The notes below the pieces were generated by a model. It was given only the letters and a program-made list of their open reading frames with translations, ran no database searches and was not told the DNA's origin. The position numbers were made by a program, and so were the translations under genes. Shown here one piece after another: positions 1 to 7,976 of a stretch of 26,714 bases of DNA (positions are counted from its first letter, which is position 1; each line of letters begins with the position of its first letter). The DNA is from JBJEFI01 sp051873875 (lineage in GTDB: Bacteria > Bacillota > Bacilli > Bacillales > Bacillaceae_G): contig JBJEFI010000155.1 in the NCBI GenBank assembly GCA_051873875.1, forward strand, positions 1 to 26,714, written 5' to 3'.

Positions 1-908
1 AGGGTATGTAAAATTTTTTCTTTTTGGATGGAACCTCTCCCAAATAGTGGTGGTTGCTGTAATCGATTTGTATTCGTATAAGCGACAGCTACCCCTTTTT
101 GTAACAAGCTATAAACGACAGATGCTACAAAATTAATCCGTTCCTCAAACAATTCTGACGTTGTTTGATCTAATACAATGAAGGCATCTCTACTTGCCAA
201 TTCTTCAAATTTCTTCGTCATTAATTCATTTTTTCGAGCGGTTGCTTTCCAATGTACCCATGACATTTTATCCCCAGGTACATAATTGCGAATGCCAGAA
301 ATAAGTGTTGTATTTAATCTATTATGATTAACTGTTACTTGATTTCCTTCTTCTAATATCCGTTGCAGTTGCTGGTGAGTTAATAACTCGTAATGAGGAT
401 AAACAACAATACGATCCTCACATGGAATCATTAACTCTTTTTCAAATAGGCCTATAAAATCACCTACTGTTAAAGCCACGTGCTGAAAAAGATGTTCTCC
501 TCGTTCCAGCTTATCTAGTCGATAAGAAAATACAATCTGCTTTCGAAAAGAAGGGAAAAAAATGATTTTACTAGACTGATTTCCCTTCTGTAATTTTGGA
601 GATAGCTTATCTTCCACTAAAATATAAATTAATGGAAGGTACCATGGACATTGCAACTGAATCTCCACCTCCACGCTATCTCCCGTTCGAAAGTTTGTAT
701 TCGTAAGCTGTCTAGAAATCTTTATTTTTTTTAAAGGATAAAAAAATAGTAGTATCCCGTACATTGCAAATGGAAGAAAACTATAAAAGACAAACCAACT
801 TACAAATCCACCTTGAAACATACTATATATAAACGATAAGCATATAAGGAAAAGAAGCCGCAGTATTTTTCCATAAGATGCTAGCCACTTATACCATTGG
901 CGAATCAT
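1..908 (-). CDS. DUF58 domain protein, partial (C-terminus outside window)
   Basis: Reading the minus strand from the ATG at 908 gives an open frame of about 302 residues that leaves the window at base 1, so the C-terminus is missing. The N-terminus has two closely spaced hydrophobic segments (about residues 15-60), then a soluble region. Around bases 240-300 the translation shows the DUF58 hallmark, a Pro-Gly-Asp followed by Val-His-Trp-Lys-Ala-Thr. The start codon overlaps the stop of the MoxR ATPase upstream by an ATGA, which indicates translational coupling. DUF58 proteins commonly pair with MoxR ATPases and a transglutaminase-like protein; the latter would be expected just beyond the left edge. 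The family is usually membrane-anchored with a von Willebrand-like fold and its biochemical role is not settled. I infer nothing beyond the MoxR partnership. Confidence 0.88.
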   Translation of the reverse strand, partial: MIRQWYKWLASYGKILRLLFLICLSFIYSMFQGGFVSWFVFYSFLPFAMYGILLFFYPLKKIKISRQLTNTNFRTGDSVEVEIQLQCPWYLPLIYILVEDKLSPKLQKGNQSSKIIFFPSFRKQIVFSYRLDKLERGEHLFQHVALTVGDFIGLFEKELMIPCEDRIVVYPHYELLTHQQLQRILEEGNQVTVNHNRLNTTLISGIRNYVPGDKMSWVHWKATARKNELMTKKFEELASRDAFIVLDQTTSELFEERINFVASVVYSLLQKGVAVAYTNTNRLQQPPLFGRGSIQKEKILHT

Positions 909-1864
909 TTCTTAACAATCCTTTGAAATGGAATAGGAACGTTGGCAATGATATCTTGGATGAATGATTCCTGTGTTACGCCACTATAACGAACCTCTGG
1001 CTTAAGAATAATGCGATGCCCCAACACAAATGGTGCTAAATAACGAATATCATCAGGAATGACGTAATCTCGGTCATGAATACAAGCGTAAGCTTGTCCA
1101 GCCTTCATTAGCGCTAAAGACCCACGCGGACTTACGCCTAATTCAACATGTTGATGACGTCTCGTTTGATGAATAAGTTGAACGATGTATCTTTTTACTT
1201 CTCCCCCTACTAATACTTGCTTCACTTTTTCTTGTAAATCCCGTATATCTTCCAAAGTAGCAACAGGTGCAATATCTTCAATTGGATGACGAAATTGAGC
1301 TCGGCTTAATATTTCTATTTCTTCCTGAAGAGTTGGATAGCCAATTTTTACTTTTAACAAAAAACGATCCAATTGTGCTTCAGGTAGTGGATAAGTTCCT
1401 TCGTATTCAATTGGATTTTGAGTAGCCATTACAAAAAAAGGCTTTTCTAGCTTTCTCGTTACACCATCAATCGTAACACTACCTTCTTCTAATCCTTCTA
1501 ATAAGGCAGATTGTGTTTTTGGTGATGTCCGGTTAATTTCATCCGCCAAAATAATATTGCCCATAATTGGTCCTGGGTGAAACACAAATTCTTGATAACG
1601 AGGATCAAAAATATTCGTTCCTGTTACATCCGATGGCAGTAGATCTGGTGTAAATTGAATGCGCTTAAAATTTGCATTAATGGATGCTGCCAATGCCTTT
1701 ACCATCATTGTTTTCCCTACCCCTGGCACATCCTCTAGTAACATGTGTCCCTCTGCCAATAAGGTTACTAAACTTAATTCTGTAATCGAGCGTTTCCCAA
1801 TAATCACACGGTCTATATTCGTTAAAATAGCCTCAATAATATCGTTTTGTTGTTTATAAATCAT
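905..1864 (-). CDS. MoxR family AAA+ ATPase
   Basis: A 319-residue protein of the MoxR branch of AAA+ ATPases, thought to act as chaperone-like remodelers for partner proteins. Walker A (EDVPGVGKT) is at residues 44-52, Walker B (IILADEIN) at about 104-111, and a sensor-1-like Ala-Thr-Gln-Asn-Pro lies in the middle, followed by the lid domain. The length matches the family. The ATG is preceded by a strong ribosome binding site (AAAGGGAGGAAG). The next gene, a DUF58 protein, overlaps by four bases, which is the classical moxR-DUF58 pair and suggests the ATPase acts on the membrane-anchored partner. The physiological substrate is unknown; in other bacteria such pairs are linked to envelope stress or cofactor insertion, which I cannot confirm here. 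Confidence 0.93.
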   Translation of the reverse strand: MIYKQQNDIIEAILTNIDRVIIGKRSITELSLVTLLAEGHMLLEDVPGVGKTMMVKALAASINANFKRIQFTPDLLPSDVTGTNIFDPRYQEFVFHPGPIMGNIILADEINRTSPKTQSALLEGLEEGSVTIDGVTRKLEKPFFVMATQNPIEYEGTYPLPEAQLDRFLLKVKIGYPTLQEEIEILSRAQFRHPIEDIAPVATLEDIRDLQEKVKQVLVGGEVKRYIVQLIHQTRRHQHVELGVSPRGSLALMKAGQAYACIHDRDYVIPDDIRYLAPFVLGHRIILKPEVRYSGVTQESFIQDIIANVPIPFQRIVKK

Positions 1865-1982
1865 AACTTCCTCCCTTTGAAAGAAAATTCAATCTATTCT
1901 ATTCATTAACAATTAGTCCTCTTTTCATACAAGGCTTTCGACATTCTTTTGGAAATAGTGCCTATTTACTTTTCCTACAAAT

Positions 1983-1991
1983 ATTATATCA
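1983..1991 (-). promoter_or_regulatory. extended -10 promoter for moxR-DUF58
   Basis: On the minus strand the sequence reads TGATATAAT, a perfect extended -10 (TG-N-TATAAT), about 120 bases upstream of the moxR start. No good -35 is visible 17 bases upstream, as is usual for extended -10 promoters. Confidence 0.5.
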
Positions 1992-2050
1992 TTTTATCCA
2001 TCGTAATTATTAGAATGTTTATATTTTTCTGCAATTAACAAAAAGTCTCC

Positions 2051-2090
2051 TGAAAACAAAAAAATAGACTGCATACATACAGTCTATTTT
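2051..2090 (-). terminator. Rho-independent terminator after yutD
   Basis: An 11-bp perfect inverted repeat (AAAATAGACTG at 2061-2071 and its complement at 2080-2090) with an 8-nt loop is followed on the minus strand by a run of seven T. The yutD stop codon lies inside the upstream arm. Confidence 0.85.
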
Positions 2091-2368
2091 GCTTCTTGTT
2101 TTGTTTTCTTTAAAACAAAATAACGACAACCAAAGCTACAAAACTCATATAAATATTCTTCGAAAGAGCTAATTTTCGTTTCAAAGGTTGCACGAGAATT
2201 GCTATCCTCATAAAAACCTTTTAATCGTAATTGATCATAACTCCAATCGCCAACAATATAATCATATTTATTCAAAATATCACTATATCTAGCTTTGAAT
2301 GCTTCTTCATCAAAGCCATTATTTCGCTCTTCAATTACTTCGTAACATGCATTATTAATTGAAATCAA
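2084..2368 (-). CDS. yutD: YutD family protein (DUF1027)
   Basis: A small cytosolic protein of about 94 residues. The central stretch with Tyr-Asp-Tyr-Ile-Val-Gly-Asp-Trp, followed by Gln-Leu-Arg-Leu-Lys-Gly-Phe-Tyr, is the YutD/DUF1027 signature. The function of the family is unknown. The frame stays open to a TTG at 2392, but I choose the TTG at 2368. It is preceded by AGGTGA at a five-base spacing, and the resulting N-terminus (Met-Ile-Ser-Ile...Tyr-Glu-Val) resembles the family as I remember it. A GTG at 2377 is another possibility but would lie within that ribosome binding site. Proximity to lipA matches the B. subtilis yutD-yutB neighbourhood. The gene ends in a terminator hairpin that contains its stop codon. 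Confidence 0.85.
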   Translation of the reverse strand: MISINNACYEVIEERNNGFDEEAFKARYSDILNKYDYIVGDWSYDQLRLKGFYEDSNSRATFETKISSFEEYLYEFCSFGCRYFVLKKTKQEAK

Positions 2369-2441
2369 CTTTTTCACCTGCCAACCAAACAATCTACTTT
2401 CATTTTATCACGGTTGGAAAAAATTCGCTATATAACCTCAT

Positions 2442-3323
2442 TTACATCCGAGCTTGAGCTGCTTTCACTTGCTCATCTGCATGATAAGAAGAACGTACTA
2501 ATGGACCAGATTCACAATGGCTAAACCCTTTTGATAATGCAATTTCTTTTAATTGTAAAAATTCATCTGGCGTATAATATTTTTCTACCTCTAAATGTTT
2601 TTTCGTTGGTTGCAAATATTGACCAATTGTCATAATATCCACATCATTTTTTCGTAAATCATCCATCGTTTCCAAAATTTCTTCCCATGTTTCCCCTAAA
2701 CCAACCATTAAGCTAGATTTCGTTGGAATATTTGGGTTAATTTCTTTAGCACGACGTAAAAATTCTAACGAACGATCATATCTTGCTTTTGCACGAACAC
2801 GATCAGATAAACGCGCAACCGTTTCGATATTATGGTTTAAAATATCTGGCTTGGCATCCATTAATTGTTTTAAATTTTCATAAATGCCACCCATATCAGA
2901 TGGTAATACTTCTACGCTTGTAAATGGACTTTTGCGACGAATAGCACGAACAGTTTCCGCAAAAATAGAAGCACCCCCATCTTTTAAATCATCACGAGCT
3001 ACAGCTGTAATAACAACGTGCTTTAAGTTCATATCCGCAACAGAATCTGCTACTTTTTCTGGCTCTGCCAAATCCAATTCAGTAGGCATTCCTGTTGTTA
3101 CCGCACAAAAACGGCAAGCACGTGTACAAATATCACCAAGAATCATAAATGTAGCTGTTTTACGTACAGCCCAGCATTCATGTAAGTTTGGACAACGTGC
3201 CTCTTCACAAACCGTATGAAGATTTTTTGACCGCATCATTTTTTTTATATTTGAATAATTTTCATTCGTATTTAATTTTATCTTTAACCACTCTGGTTTC
3301 CGTTGACGTTCTTTAATTGACAT
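2442..3323 (-). CDS. lipA: lipoyl synthase (radical SAM)
   Basis: Inserts two sulfur atoms into protein-bound octanoyl groups to make lipoate, using S-adenosylmethionine and two [4Fe-4S] clusters. With the start at 3323 the protein is 293 residues. The auxiliary-cluster cysteines are C39, C44 and C50 (in HTVCEEARCPNLHECW), and the radical-SAM CxxxCxxC is C66, C70 and C73. The C-terminal Gly-Pro-Leu-Val-Arg-Ser-Ser-Tyr contains the serine that ligates the auxiliary cluster. The frame also offers an ATG at 3338, but GGAGGGG lies between the two ATGs at ideal distance from the second, so 3323 is the likely start. The protein depends on Fe-S assembly (suf operon, this window) and serves lipoylated proteins; GcvH at 16.3 kb is a known lipoate carrier. 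Confidence 0.96.
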   Translation of the reverse strand: MSIKERQRKPEWLKIKLNTNENYSNIKKMMRSKNLHTVCEEARCPNLHECWAVRKTATFMILGDICTRACRFCAVTTGMPTELDLAEPEKVADSVADMNLKHVVITAVARDDLKDGGASIFAETVRAIRRKSPFTSVEVLPSDMGGIYENLKQLMDAKPDILNHNIETVARLSDRVRAKARYDRSLEFLRRAKEINPNIPTKSSLMVGLGETWEEILETMDDLRKNDVDIMTIGQYLQPTKKHLEVEKYYTPDEFLQLKEIALSKGFSHCESGPLVRSSYHADEQVKAAQARM

Positions 3324-3408
3324 CTTGAGCCCCTCCATTATGTATATGAAATCATTACTTTCACTTTACCATATTAAAAGAGCATTCTACAAAGAAAACG
3401 TTCAGTAA

Positions 3409-4159
3409 TTAGTTTTTCTTTTTACCTTCAATTGGTATGGAAGGAATTATTCCACTATTGTTTCCGCTTCCATTATACCAATTTGGAACTTCGCCTTGAA
3501 TAACACGCATTGTTACAGGAATATCCATTTTTATTTTTGATAGCTCCGTTTCGAAAGGAATAACTACCTTCAAATCTGCCTCTACATGAACGCTAACATC
3601 GACAAGGGCATTATTAATCCCGTAAGGCTGAATTGATTTTTTTACATCTGTAACGACATCTCCAATTACTTGAAAGGAAATAGGAATATTTGGTCCAAGC
3701 GATCCAAGAATCGTATTTCCTGTAACCATTCCTAAAGGTACTTCTAACACCATCTCACGCTTCTTTGAATCAACGGCTACCTCCTCTCCTATTTCTTCAG
3801 TGGCAATTTGCTTTAATGAAGATACTTGCATGTTTTCTTCAATTGCCTTTGTTAATCTAGCGAGAAATTGATTAATAATAGTGGCATCGAAATCAACGGA
3901 AGCAATCTTTCCTTGATTATCTACAGTAGACGTAATTAAGTTTTTTTTATCTAAATTTTCCTTCGTCACTTGTTCAATTGCGTCTGAAATGGCAACAACA
4001 GCAATTTTTTTTGTATGTGTTTGAGCATAGCTCATCACAGACGGTTGAATACTTCGGTTAATAAACCAGACCAAAAAGATAGGAGTCACAATTATTAAAA
4101 GAAATACAATATATCGTCTCCTGAAAGTAAATGGGATAACAGGAGGTTTAAACTTATAC
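3409..4159 (-). CDS. yunB: sporulation protein YunB, 5' end lost in assembly gap
   Basis: The readable frame gives 249 residues from the gap edge to the stop and is still open at the gap. The true start therefore probably lies a few codons inside the N run, since family members are about 250 residues. The GTG at 4089 sits within the membrane segment and is not a credible start. Visible parts are a basic N-terminus (Phe-Arg-Arg-Arg at about 4118-4130), one transmembrane segment (about 4055-4115), then an extracytoplasmic domain. That domain has the YunB-typical Gly-Asn-Thr-Ile-Leu-Gly-Ser-Leu-Gly-Pro and Pro-Tyr-Gly-Ile-Asn-Asn-Ala-Leu. In B. subtilis yunB is expressed in the mother cell and contributes to spore formation; its biochemistry is unknown. 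Its presence argues for an endospore former. Confidence 0.9.
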
Positions 4160-4259
4160 NNNNNNNNNNNNNNNNNNNNNNNNNNNNNNNNNNNNNNNNN
4201 NNNNNNNNNNNNNNNNNNNNNNNNNNNNNNNNNNNNNNNNNNNNNNNNNNNNNNNNNNN
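4160..4259. other. assembly gap (100 N)
   Basis: Exactly 100 N, the conventional placeholder for a gap of unknown size. It removes the start of yunB and the left part of an intergenic repeat whose right end is visible at 4260-4311. The real distance between yunB and yunC is therefore unknown. Confidence 0.99.
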
Positions 4260-4315
4260 AAAAAGAAAAACTTGAGGCGGTACTATCAAAAGTATTAACA
4301 GTTGGTAGTACTCTA
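4260..4315. repeat. right end of a third copy of the intergenic structured repeat
   Basis: Immediately right of the gap lies an inverted repeat, GTACTATCAA at 4280-4289 and TTGGTAGTAC at 4302-4311, with one mismatch. The same arrangement ends the element at 15.8-16.0 kb: perfect arms TACTATCAAG/CTTGATAGTA, then GTACTC. The flanking A-rich stretch and the GC(T/C/G)G before the hairpin also correspond. The rest of the copy would be inside the gap. A repeat at the gap edge also explains why the assembly broke here. Confidence 0.55.
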
Positions 4316-4323
4316 TATAAATG

Positions 4324-4626
4324 TCACACCATCTTTAACAATGCATCTCGTCCAATCATACCAGGTTTAATTCCTAAGTGCTTAGCATGAATGGTGACTG
4401 ATTCTAGTGGTGCATCTAGTAATTGTTCAATTGTGCGAACACCGACTGCCCTTCCTGCAAGAATGCCTCGGTCACGTAGTTTTTCATTTAATAAACCAAT
4501 ATCAAGTGCCCCACACATAATATATCCTTTTTCACTTGTGACAGCTAATAAGGTTGTCTTTGGTAATTCAATAGAAATGGCAGTAAAGGTATAATCAGCT
4601 ATTTTTAGTGGATAGACAGAAAACAT
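4324..4626 (-). CDS. yunC: YunC family protein (DUF1805)
   Basis: A 100-residue cytosolic protein of the DUF1805 family. Diagnostic stretches are Gly-Tyr-Ile-Met-Cys-Gly-Ala-Leu-Asp, then Gly-Arg-Ala-Val-Gly-Val-Arg-Thr-Ile and Leu-Leu-Asp-Ala-Pro-Leu-Glu-Ser-Val. The length equals B. subtilis YunC. The frame is open to a GTG seven codons upstream, but GGGAGG sits seven bases before the ATG at 4626, so that start is preferred. The function is unknown. It follows yunD (about 58 bases apart) and probably shares its transcript. Confidence 0.92.
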   Translation of the reverse strand: MFSVYPLKIADYTFTAISIELPKTTLLAVTSEKGYIMCGALDIGLLNEKLRDRGILAGRAVGVRTIEQLLDAPLESVTIHAKHLGIKPGMIGRDALLKMV

Positions 4627-4684
4627 GAAAAAACCTCCCTTTACCACTCAATTTATGATAAGGGGAAGGATAGGTGCAGGTATA

Positions 4685-6025
4685 TCATTCATCCTTTGAC
4701 AATTGCCATTGCACAATATCACGCAGTAATTCTGGCATAAAATAGGTAATTGGATAGTTAGCTAAGTCAGGAAAAATATAACCAAATGTAAACATATCTA
4801 GCGTTCCTAATCGATATATTTTCTCTTCATGAAGCAGTTCATTATTTATGTAAAGATTACTTCCTTCTTTCTTTACACCATCATAAATCATTTTGCCCAT
4901 TACTTTTCCCCGAAAGCCTAATCCTTTAATTTCTAGTTTCTCTATTTCTTCGGTACTTGCTTGTTCAATTAATTTTTGTAAGGAAGATCCAGGTATATCA
5001 ATAACACATGGATTAATTGGGTGTGGACAAATTTGGTGAATATCCTTTGCTGTTACGATTCCTTTATGAAGAGGAGCTAATAAAACTCCTGCATTTACCA
5101 TCCCAATATCCGCTTGGCACCACTGGCGAATGGATGTAGCCAATGAGCTTATAAAAGGTGTCTCTTTATTCCAATCAACTGCCAAATCTTGCTGCAACAT
5201 AGTAACACGTCGTGCCAGTTTTTCTTCTGCTTGTTGCTCTAAGTTTTGAAGAGAAGACAAAGTTGGCAAGTCGACACCAATTAATTGACTTGCTTCAACT
5301 AAATTTGCTTTTTTAGAGCCAGTAGATGTTACTTCAACATGTCCAACATACATGCCATATTTTCCAGCACCACAAAGCAATACATCATTTATCACTTTTC
5401 CCTCTGGTAAAACATGATGAGTATGCGCCCCTAAAATCAGGTCAATCATCGGAAATTGTTCTGCAATTTTTTCATCGCTCTTAATTCCTAAATGAGAGAG
5501 TAACACAATGACATCTACTTCCGATGTTAGTTCCGCTAAAATGTTTTTTAACACCTCTATCGGATCCTCAATCGTCCATCCTAACTTTCCATATAATTCA
5601 GTAAAGGGAACAGTTAAACCTATCACCCCTACTCGTAAATCTGATAACTGATAAATCGTATATGGCTTTAACCAATTTGGCTTACTTCCATCTAAATAAG
5701 CGAGATTACCGACAAGTACGTCAAATTGGCTCTGTTCATATAACTCATCTAAATGCTCATGAGCCAATGTAATCCCTTCGTTATTCCCTATTGTAATCGC
5801 ATCTATCCCTGCTCGATTTAATAACTCTATATTCCATTTTCCATACGAAGCTTCTGAAATCGAATTTGAGCGATCAACAAAATCCCCAATATCAAAAAAG
5901 AGACAAGCCTCTCCATTTTCCTTATGCTTTTTTCGTTGTTGATTTATATAATAGATAATTTGAGGCCAATTTTCAAAATGACTATGCAAGTCATTGATGT
6001 GGTAAATATGTAGCGAGCGTTGCAA
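4685..6025 (-). CDS. yunD: metallophosphatase/5'-nucleotidase family protein YunD
   Basis: A 446-residue two-domain protein. The N-terminal calcineurin-like domain (about residues 5-230) carries the metal ligands: Asp-Leu-His (D12, H14), Gly-Asp-Phe-Val-Asp (D48), a Gly-Asn-Asn-Glu motif (80-83), Ser-His-Leu-Gly and Gly-Ala-His-Thr-His-His. The C-terminal 5'-nucleotidase domain begins near residue 270. The usual motif is GNH(D/E); an Asn replaces the His here. I recall this in YunD relatives, so it may be a family trait. No signal peptide is seen, so it is probably cytosolic, unlike secreted 5'-nucleotidases. The start is a TTG at 6025 with GGAGG eight bases upstream; no better ATG is near. 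The substrate is not established. Confidence 0.9.
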   Translation of the reverse strand: MQRSLHIYHINDLHSHFENWPQIIYYINQQRKKHKENGEACLFFDIGDFVDRSNSISEASYGKWNIELLNRAGIDAITIGNNEGITLAHEHLDELYEQSQFDVLVGNLAYLDGSKPNWLKPYTIYQLSDLRVGVIGLTVPFTELYGKLGWTIEDPIEVLKNILAELTSEVDVIVLLSHLGIKSDEKIAEQFPMIDLILGAHTHHVLPEGKVINDVLLCGAGKYGMYVGHVEVTSTGSKKANLVEASQLIGVDLPTLSSLQNLEQQAEEKLARRVTMLQQDLAVDWNKETPFISSLATSIRQWCQADIGMVNAGVLLAPLHKGIVTAKDIHQICPHPINPCVIDIPGSSLQKLIEQASTEEIEKLEIKGLGFRGKVMGKMIYDGVKKEGSNLYINNELLHEEKIYRLGTLDMFTFGYIFPDLANYPITYFMPELLRDIVQWQLSKDE

Positions 6026-6070
6026 AAATAGCCCTCCAATCTCATCAAAATACGCCGTTTTCTCTACGTA

Positions 6071-6105
6071 AAAAAGTCTTTATGGCAATAATACCATAAA
6101 GACTT
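6071..6105 (-). terminator. terminator at end of suf operon
   Basis: A 12-bp perfect stem (AAGTCTTTATGG at 6074-6085 with its complement at 6094-6105) and an 8-nt loop are followed on the minus strand by a T run. It lies 18 bases past the sufB stop and separates suf from yunD. Confidence 0.9.
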
Positions 6106-6122
6106 GTTAAATACCTTTATAA

Positions 6123-7520
6123 TTAACCGATAGAACCTTCCATTTCGAACTTGATCAGTCTGTTCATTTCAACAGCGTATTCCATTGGTAATTCTTTTGT
6201 AAATGGTTCAATGAAGCCCATTACGATCATTTCTGTTGCTTCTTGCTCAGAAATACCACGGCTCATTAAGTAGAATAATTGTTCTTCCGATACTTTTGAA
6301 ACCTTCGCTTCATGCTCTAAAGAGATATTATCGTTTAAGACTTCATTGTATGGAATTGTATCTGATGTTGATTCATTATCAAGGATTAATGTATCACATT
6401 CAATATTTGAACGAGAATTATCTGCTTTACGTCCAAATTGAACGATACCACGGTATGTTACTTTACCGCCTTGTTTTGAAATTGATTTTGAAACGATTGT
6501 TGAAGATGTATTTGGTGCTAAGTGAATCATTTTCGCACCTGCATCTTGATGTTGTCCTCTACCTGCAATCGCAATAGAAAGTGTTAAACCACGAGCACCT
6601 TCCCCTTTTAAGATTACAGCAGGGTATTTCATTGTTAATTTCGAACCGATGTTACCATCAATCCATTCCATTGTTGCACGTTCTTCACAAACTGCACGTT
6701 TTGTAACTAAGTTAAATACGTTGTTTGCCCAGTTTTGGATTGTTGTGTAACGACAATATGCATCTTTTTTGATGATGATTTCTACAACAGCACTGTGTAA
6801 AGAGTTTGTTGTATAAACAGGTGCTGTACAACCTTCTACGTAGTGTACATGTGCGCCTTCATCAACGATGATTAACGTACGTTCGAATTGTCCCATATTT
6901 TCAGAGTTAATACGGAAGTAGGCTTGTAATGGTGTATCTACTTTTACACCTTTTGGCACGTAGATGAATGAACCACCAGACCAAACAGCTGAGTTTAATG
7001 CAGCGAATTTATTGTCTGTTGGTGGAATTACTTTTCCAAAGTGCTCACGGAAAATATCTTCATTTTCACGTAAAGCAGAATCTGTATCTTTGAAAACAAT
7101 TCCTTTTTCTTCTAAGTCTGTTTGCATATTGTGGTATACAACCTCAGATTCATACTGAGCCGATACACCTGCAAGGTATTTTTGTTCTGCTTCAGGAATA
7201 CCTAAGCGATCAAATGTATTTTTGATTTCTTCTGGTACTTCATCCCAAGAACGTTCTGTTTTCTCTGATGGTTTTACATAGTACGTAATTTCATCAAAGT
7301 GTAAATCAGATAAATCTCCACCCCATTGAGGCATTGGAATATTGTAAAAATGCTCTAATGATTTCAAACGGAAATCTAACATCCATTGTGGTTCTTCTTT
7401 CATACGAGAAATTTCTTCCACGATTTCTTTTGTTAAGCCACGTTTTGAACGGAAAATCGAAACATCTTTATCGTGGAAGCCATATTTGTAATCGCCAATT
7501 TCAGGCATTTGCTTCGTCAT
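6123..7520 (-). CDS. sufB: Fe-S cluster assembly scaffold subunit SufB
   Basis: A 465-residue core scaffold protein that, with SufC and SufD, builds Fe-S clusters from sulfur supplied by SufS-SufU. Typical features are the N-terminal Tyr-Gly-Phe-His-Asp-Lys segment, the long parallel beta-helix region in the middle, and the C-terminal Gly-Phe-Ile-Glu-Pro-Phe. Ser-Arg-Gly-Ile-Ser-Glu-Gln-Glu-Ala near the end is shared with SufD. The ATG at 7520 follows AGGAGGGTGA. It is the last gene of the operon, 12 bases after sufU, and is followed by a strong terminator. Sequence and length are ordinary for Firmicutes. Confidence 0.97.
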   Translation of the reverse strand: MTKQMPEIGDYKYGFHDKDVSIFRSKRGLTKEIVEEISRMKEEPQWMLDFRLKSLEHFYNIPMPQWGGDLSDLHFDEITYYVKPSEKTERSWDEVPEEIKNTFDRLGIPEAEQKYLAGVSAQYESEVVYHNMQTDLEEKGIVFKDTDSALRENEDIFREHFGKVIPPTDNKFAALNSAVWSGGSFIYVPKGVKVDTPLQAYFRINSENMGQFERTLIIVDEGAHVHYVEGCTAPVYTTNSLHSAVVEIIIKKDAYCRYTTIQNWANNVFNLVTKRAVCEERATMEWIDGNIGSKLTMKYPAVILKGEGARGLTLSIAIAGRGQHQDAGAKMIHLAPNTSSTIVSKSISKQGGKVTYRGIVQFGRKADNSRSNIECDTLILDNESTSDTIPYNEVLNDNISLEHEAKVSKVSEEQLFYLMSRGISEQEATEMIVMGFIEPFTKELPMEYAVEMNRLIKFEMEGSIG

Positions 7521-7532
7521 TACGTCACCCTC

Positions 7533-7976
7533 CTATTCGTTCTCGTTAACGCCTTTTTCCATCGCTTTCCACGCTAACGTTGCACATTTAATACGTGCAG
7601 GAAACTTGGCTACACCAGAAAGTGCTTCAATGTCTCCTAAATCTAAATCCTCATCAATTTCTTTGCCTTGCATTAAATCAGAAAAAGCTTTCGAAAGTTT
7701 TAATGCTTCTTCTACTGTTTTTCCTTTAACTGCTTGTGTCATCATTGATGCAGATGACATGGAAATCGAACAACCTTCTCCATCAAAGCGCGCATTTACA
7801 ACTTTGCCGTCCTCAACTTTTAATTGTAGTTGGATGCGATCGCCACAAGTTGGATTGTTCATATTAATTGTAATATCTTCTTCATTCTCTACGATACCTT
7901 TGTTACGAGGTTTTTTATAATGATCCATAATCACTTGACGATATAGTATATCTAAATTGGAATTATTAAAAGACAT
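7533..7976 (-). CDS. sufU: SufU, zinc-dependent sulfur transfer protein
   Basis: A 147-residue IscU-like protein of the Firmicutes SufU type. It receives persulfide from SufS through its zinc site. The zinc ligands are visible: C44 and D46 in Asn-Pro-Thr-Cys-Gly-Asp, C69 in Gly-Glu-Gly-Cys-Ser, and C131 in Arg-Ile-Lys-Cys-Ala-Thr-Leu-Ala-Trp. The insertion between C69 and C131 is characteristic of SufU as opposed to IscU. The ATG at 7976 overlaps the end of sufS by 11 bases and uses AAGGAG located within the sufS coding sequence, which suggests coupled synthesis of the two partners. Confidence 0.96.
   Translation of the reverse strand: MSFNNSNLDILYRQVIMDHYKKPRNKGIVENEEDITINMNNPTCGDRIQLQLKVEDGKVVNARFDGEGCSISMSSASMMTQAVKGKTVEEALKLSKAFSDLMQGKEIDEDLDLGDIEALSGVAKFPARIKCATLAWKAMEKGVNENE

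Noticed and set aside
4095..4289. Open frame spanning the N gap
   Set aside because: Half of it is unknown sequence, and the readable part is out of frame with yunB, which continues to the gap edge.
4915..5990. GNNE in place of GNH(D/E) in YunD as evidence of an inactive enzyme
   Set aside because: I recall the same substitution in YunD relatives and all other metal ligands are present, so it is more likely a subfamily trait.
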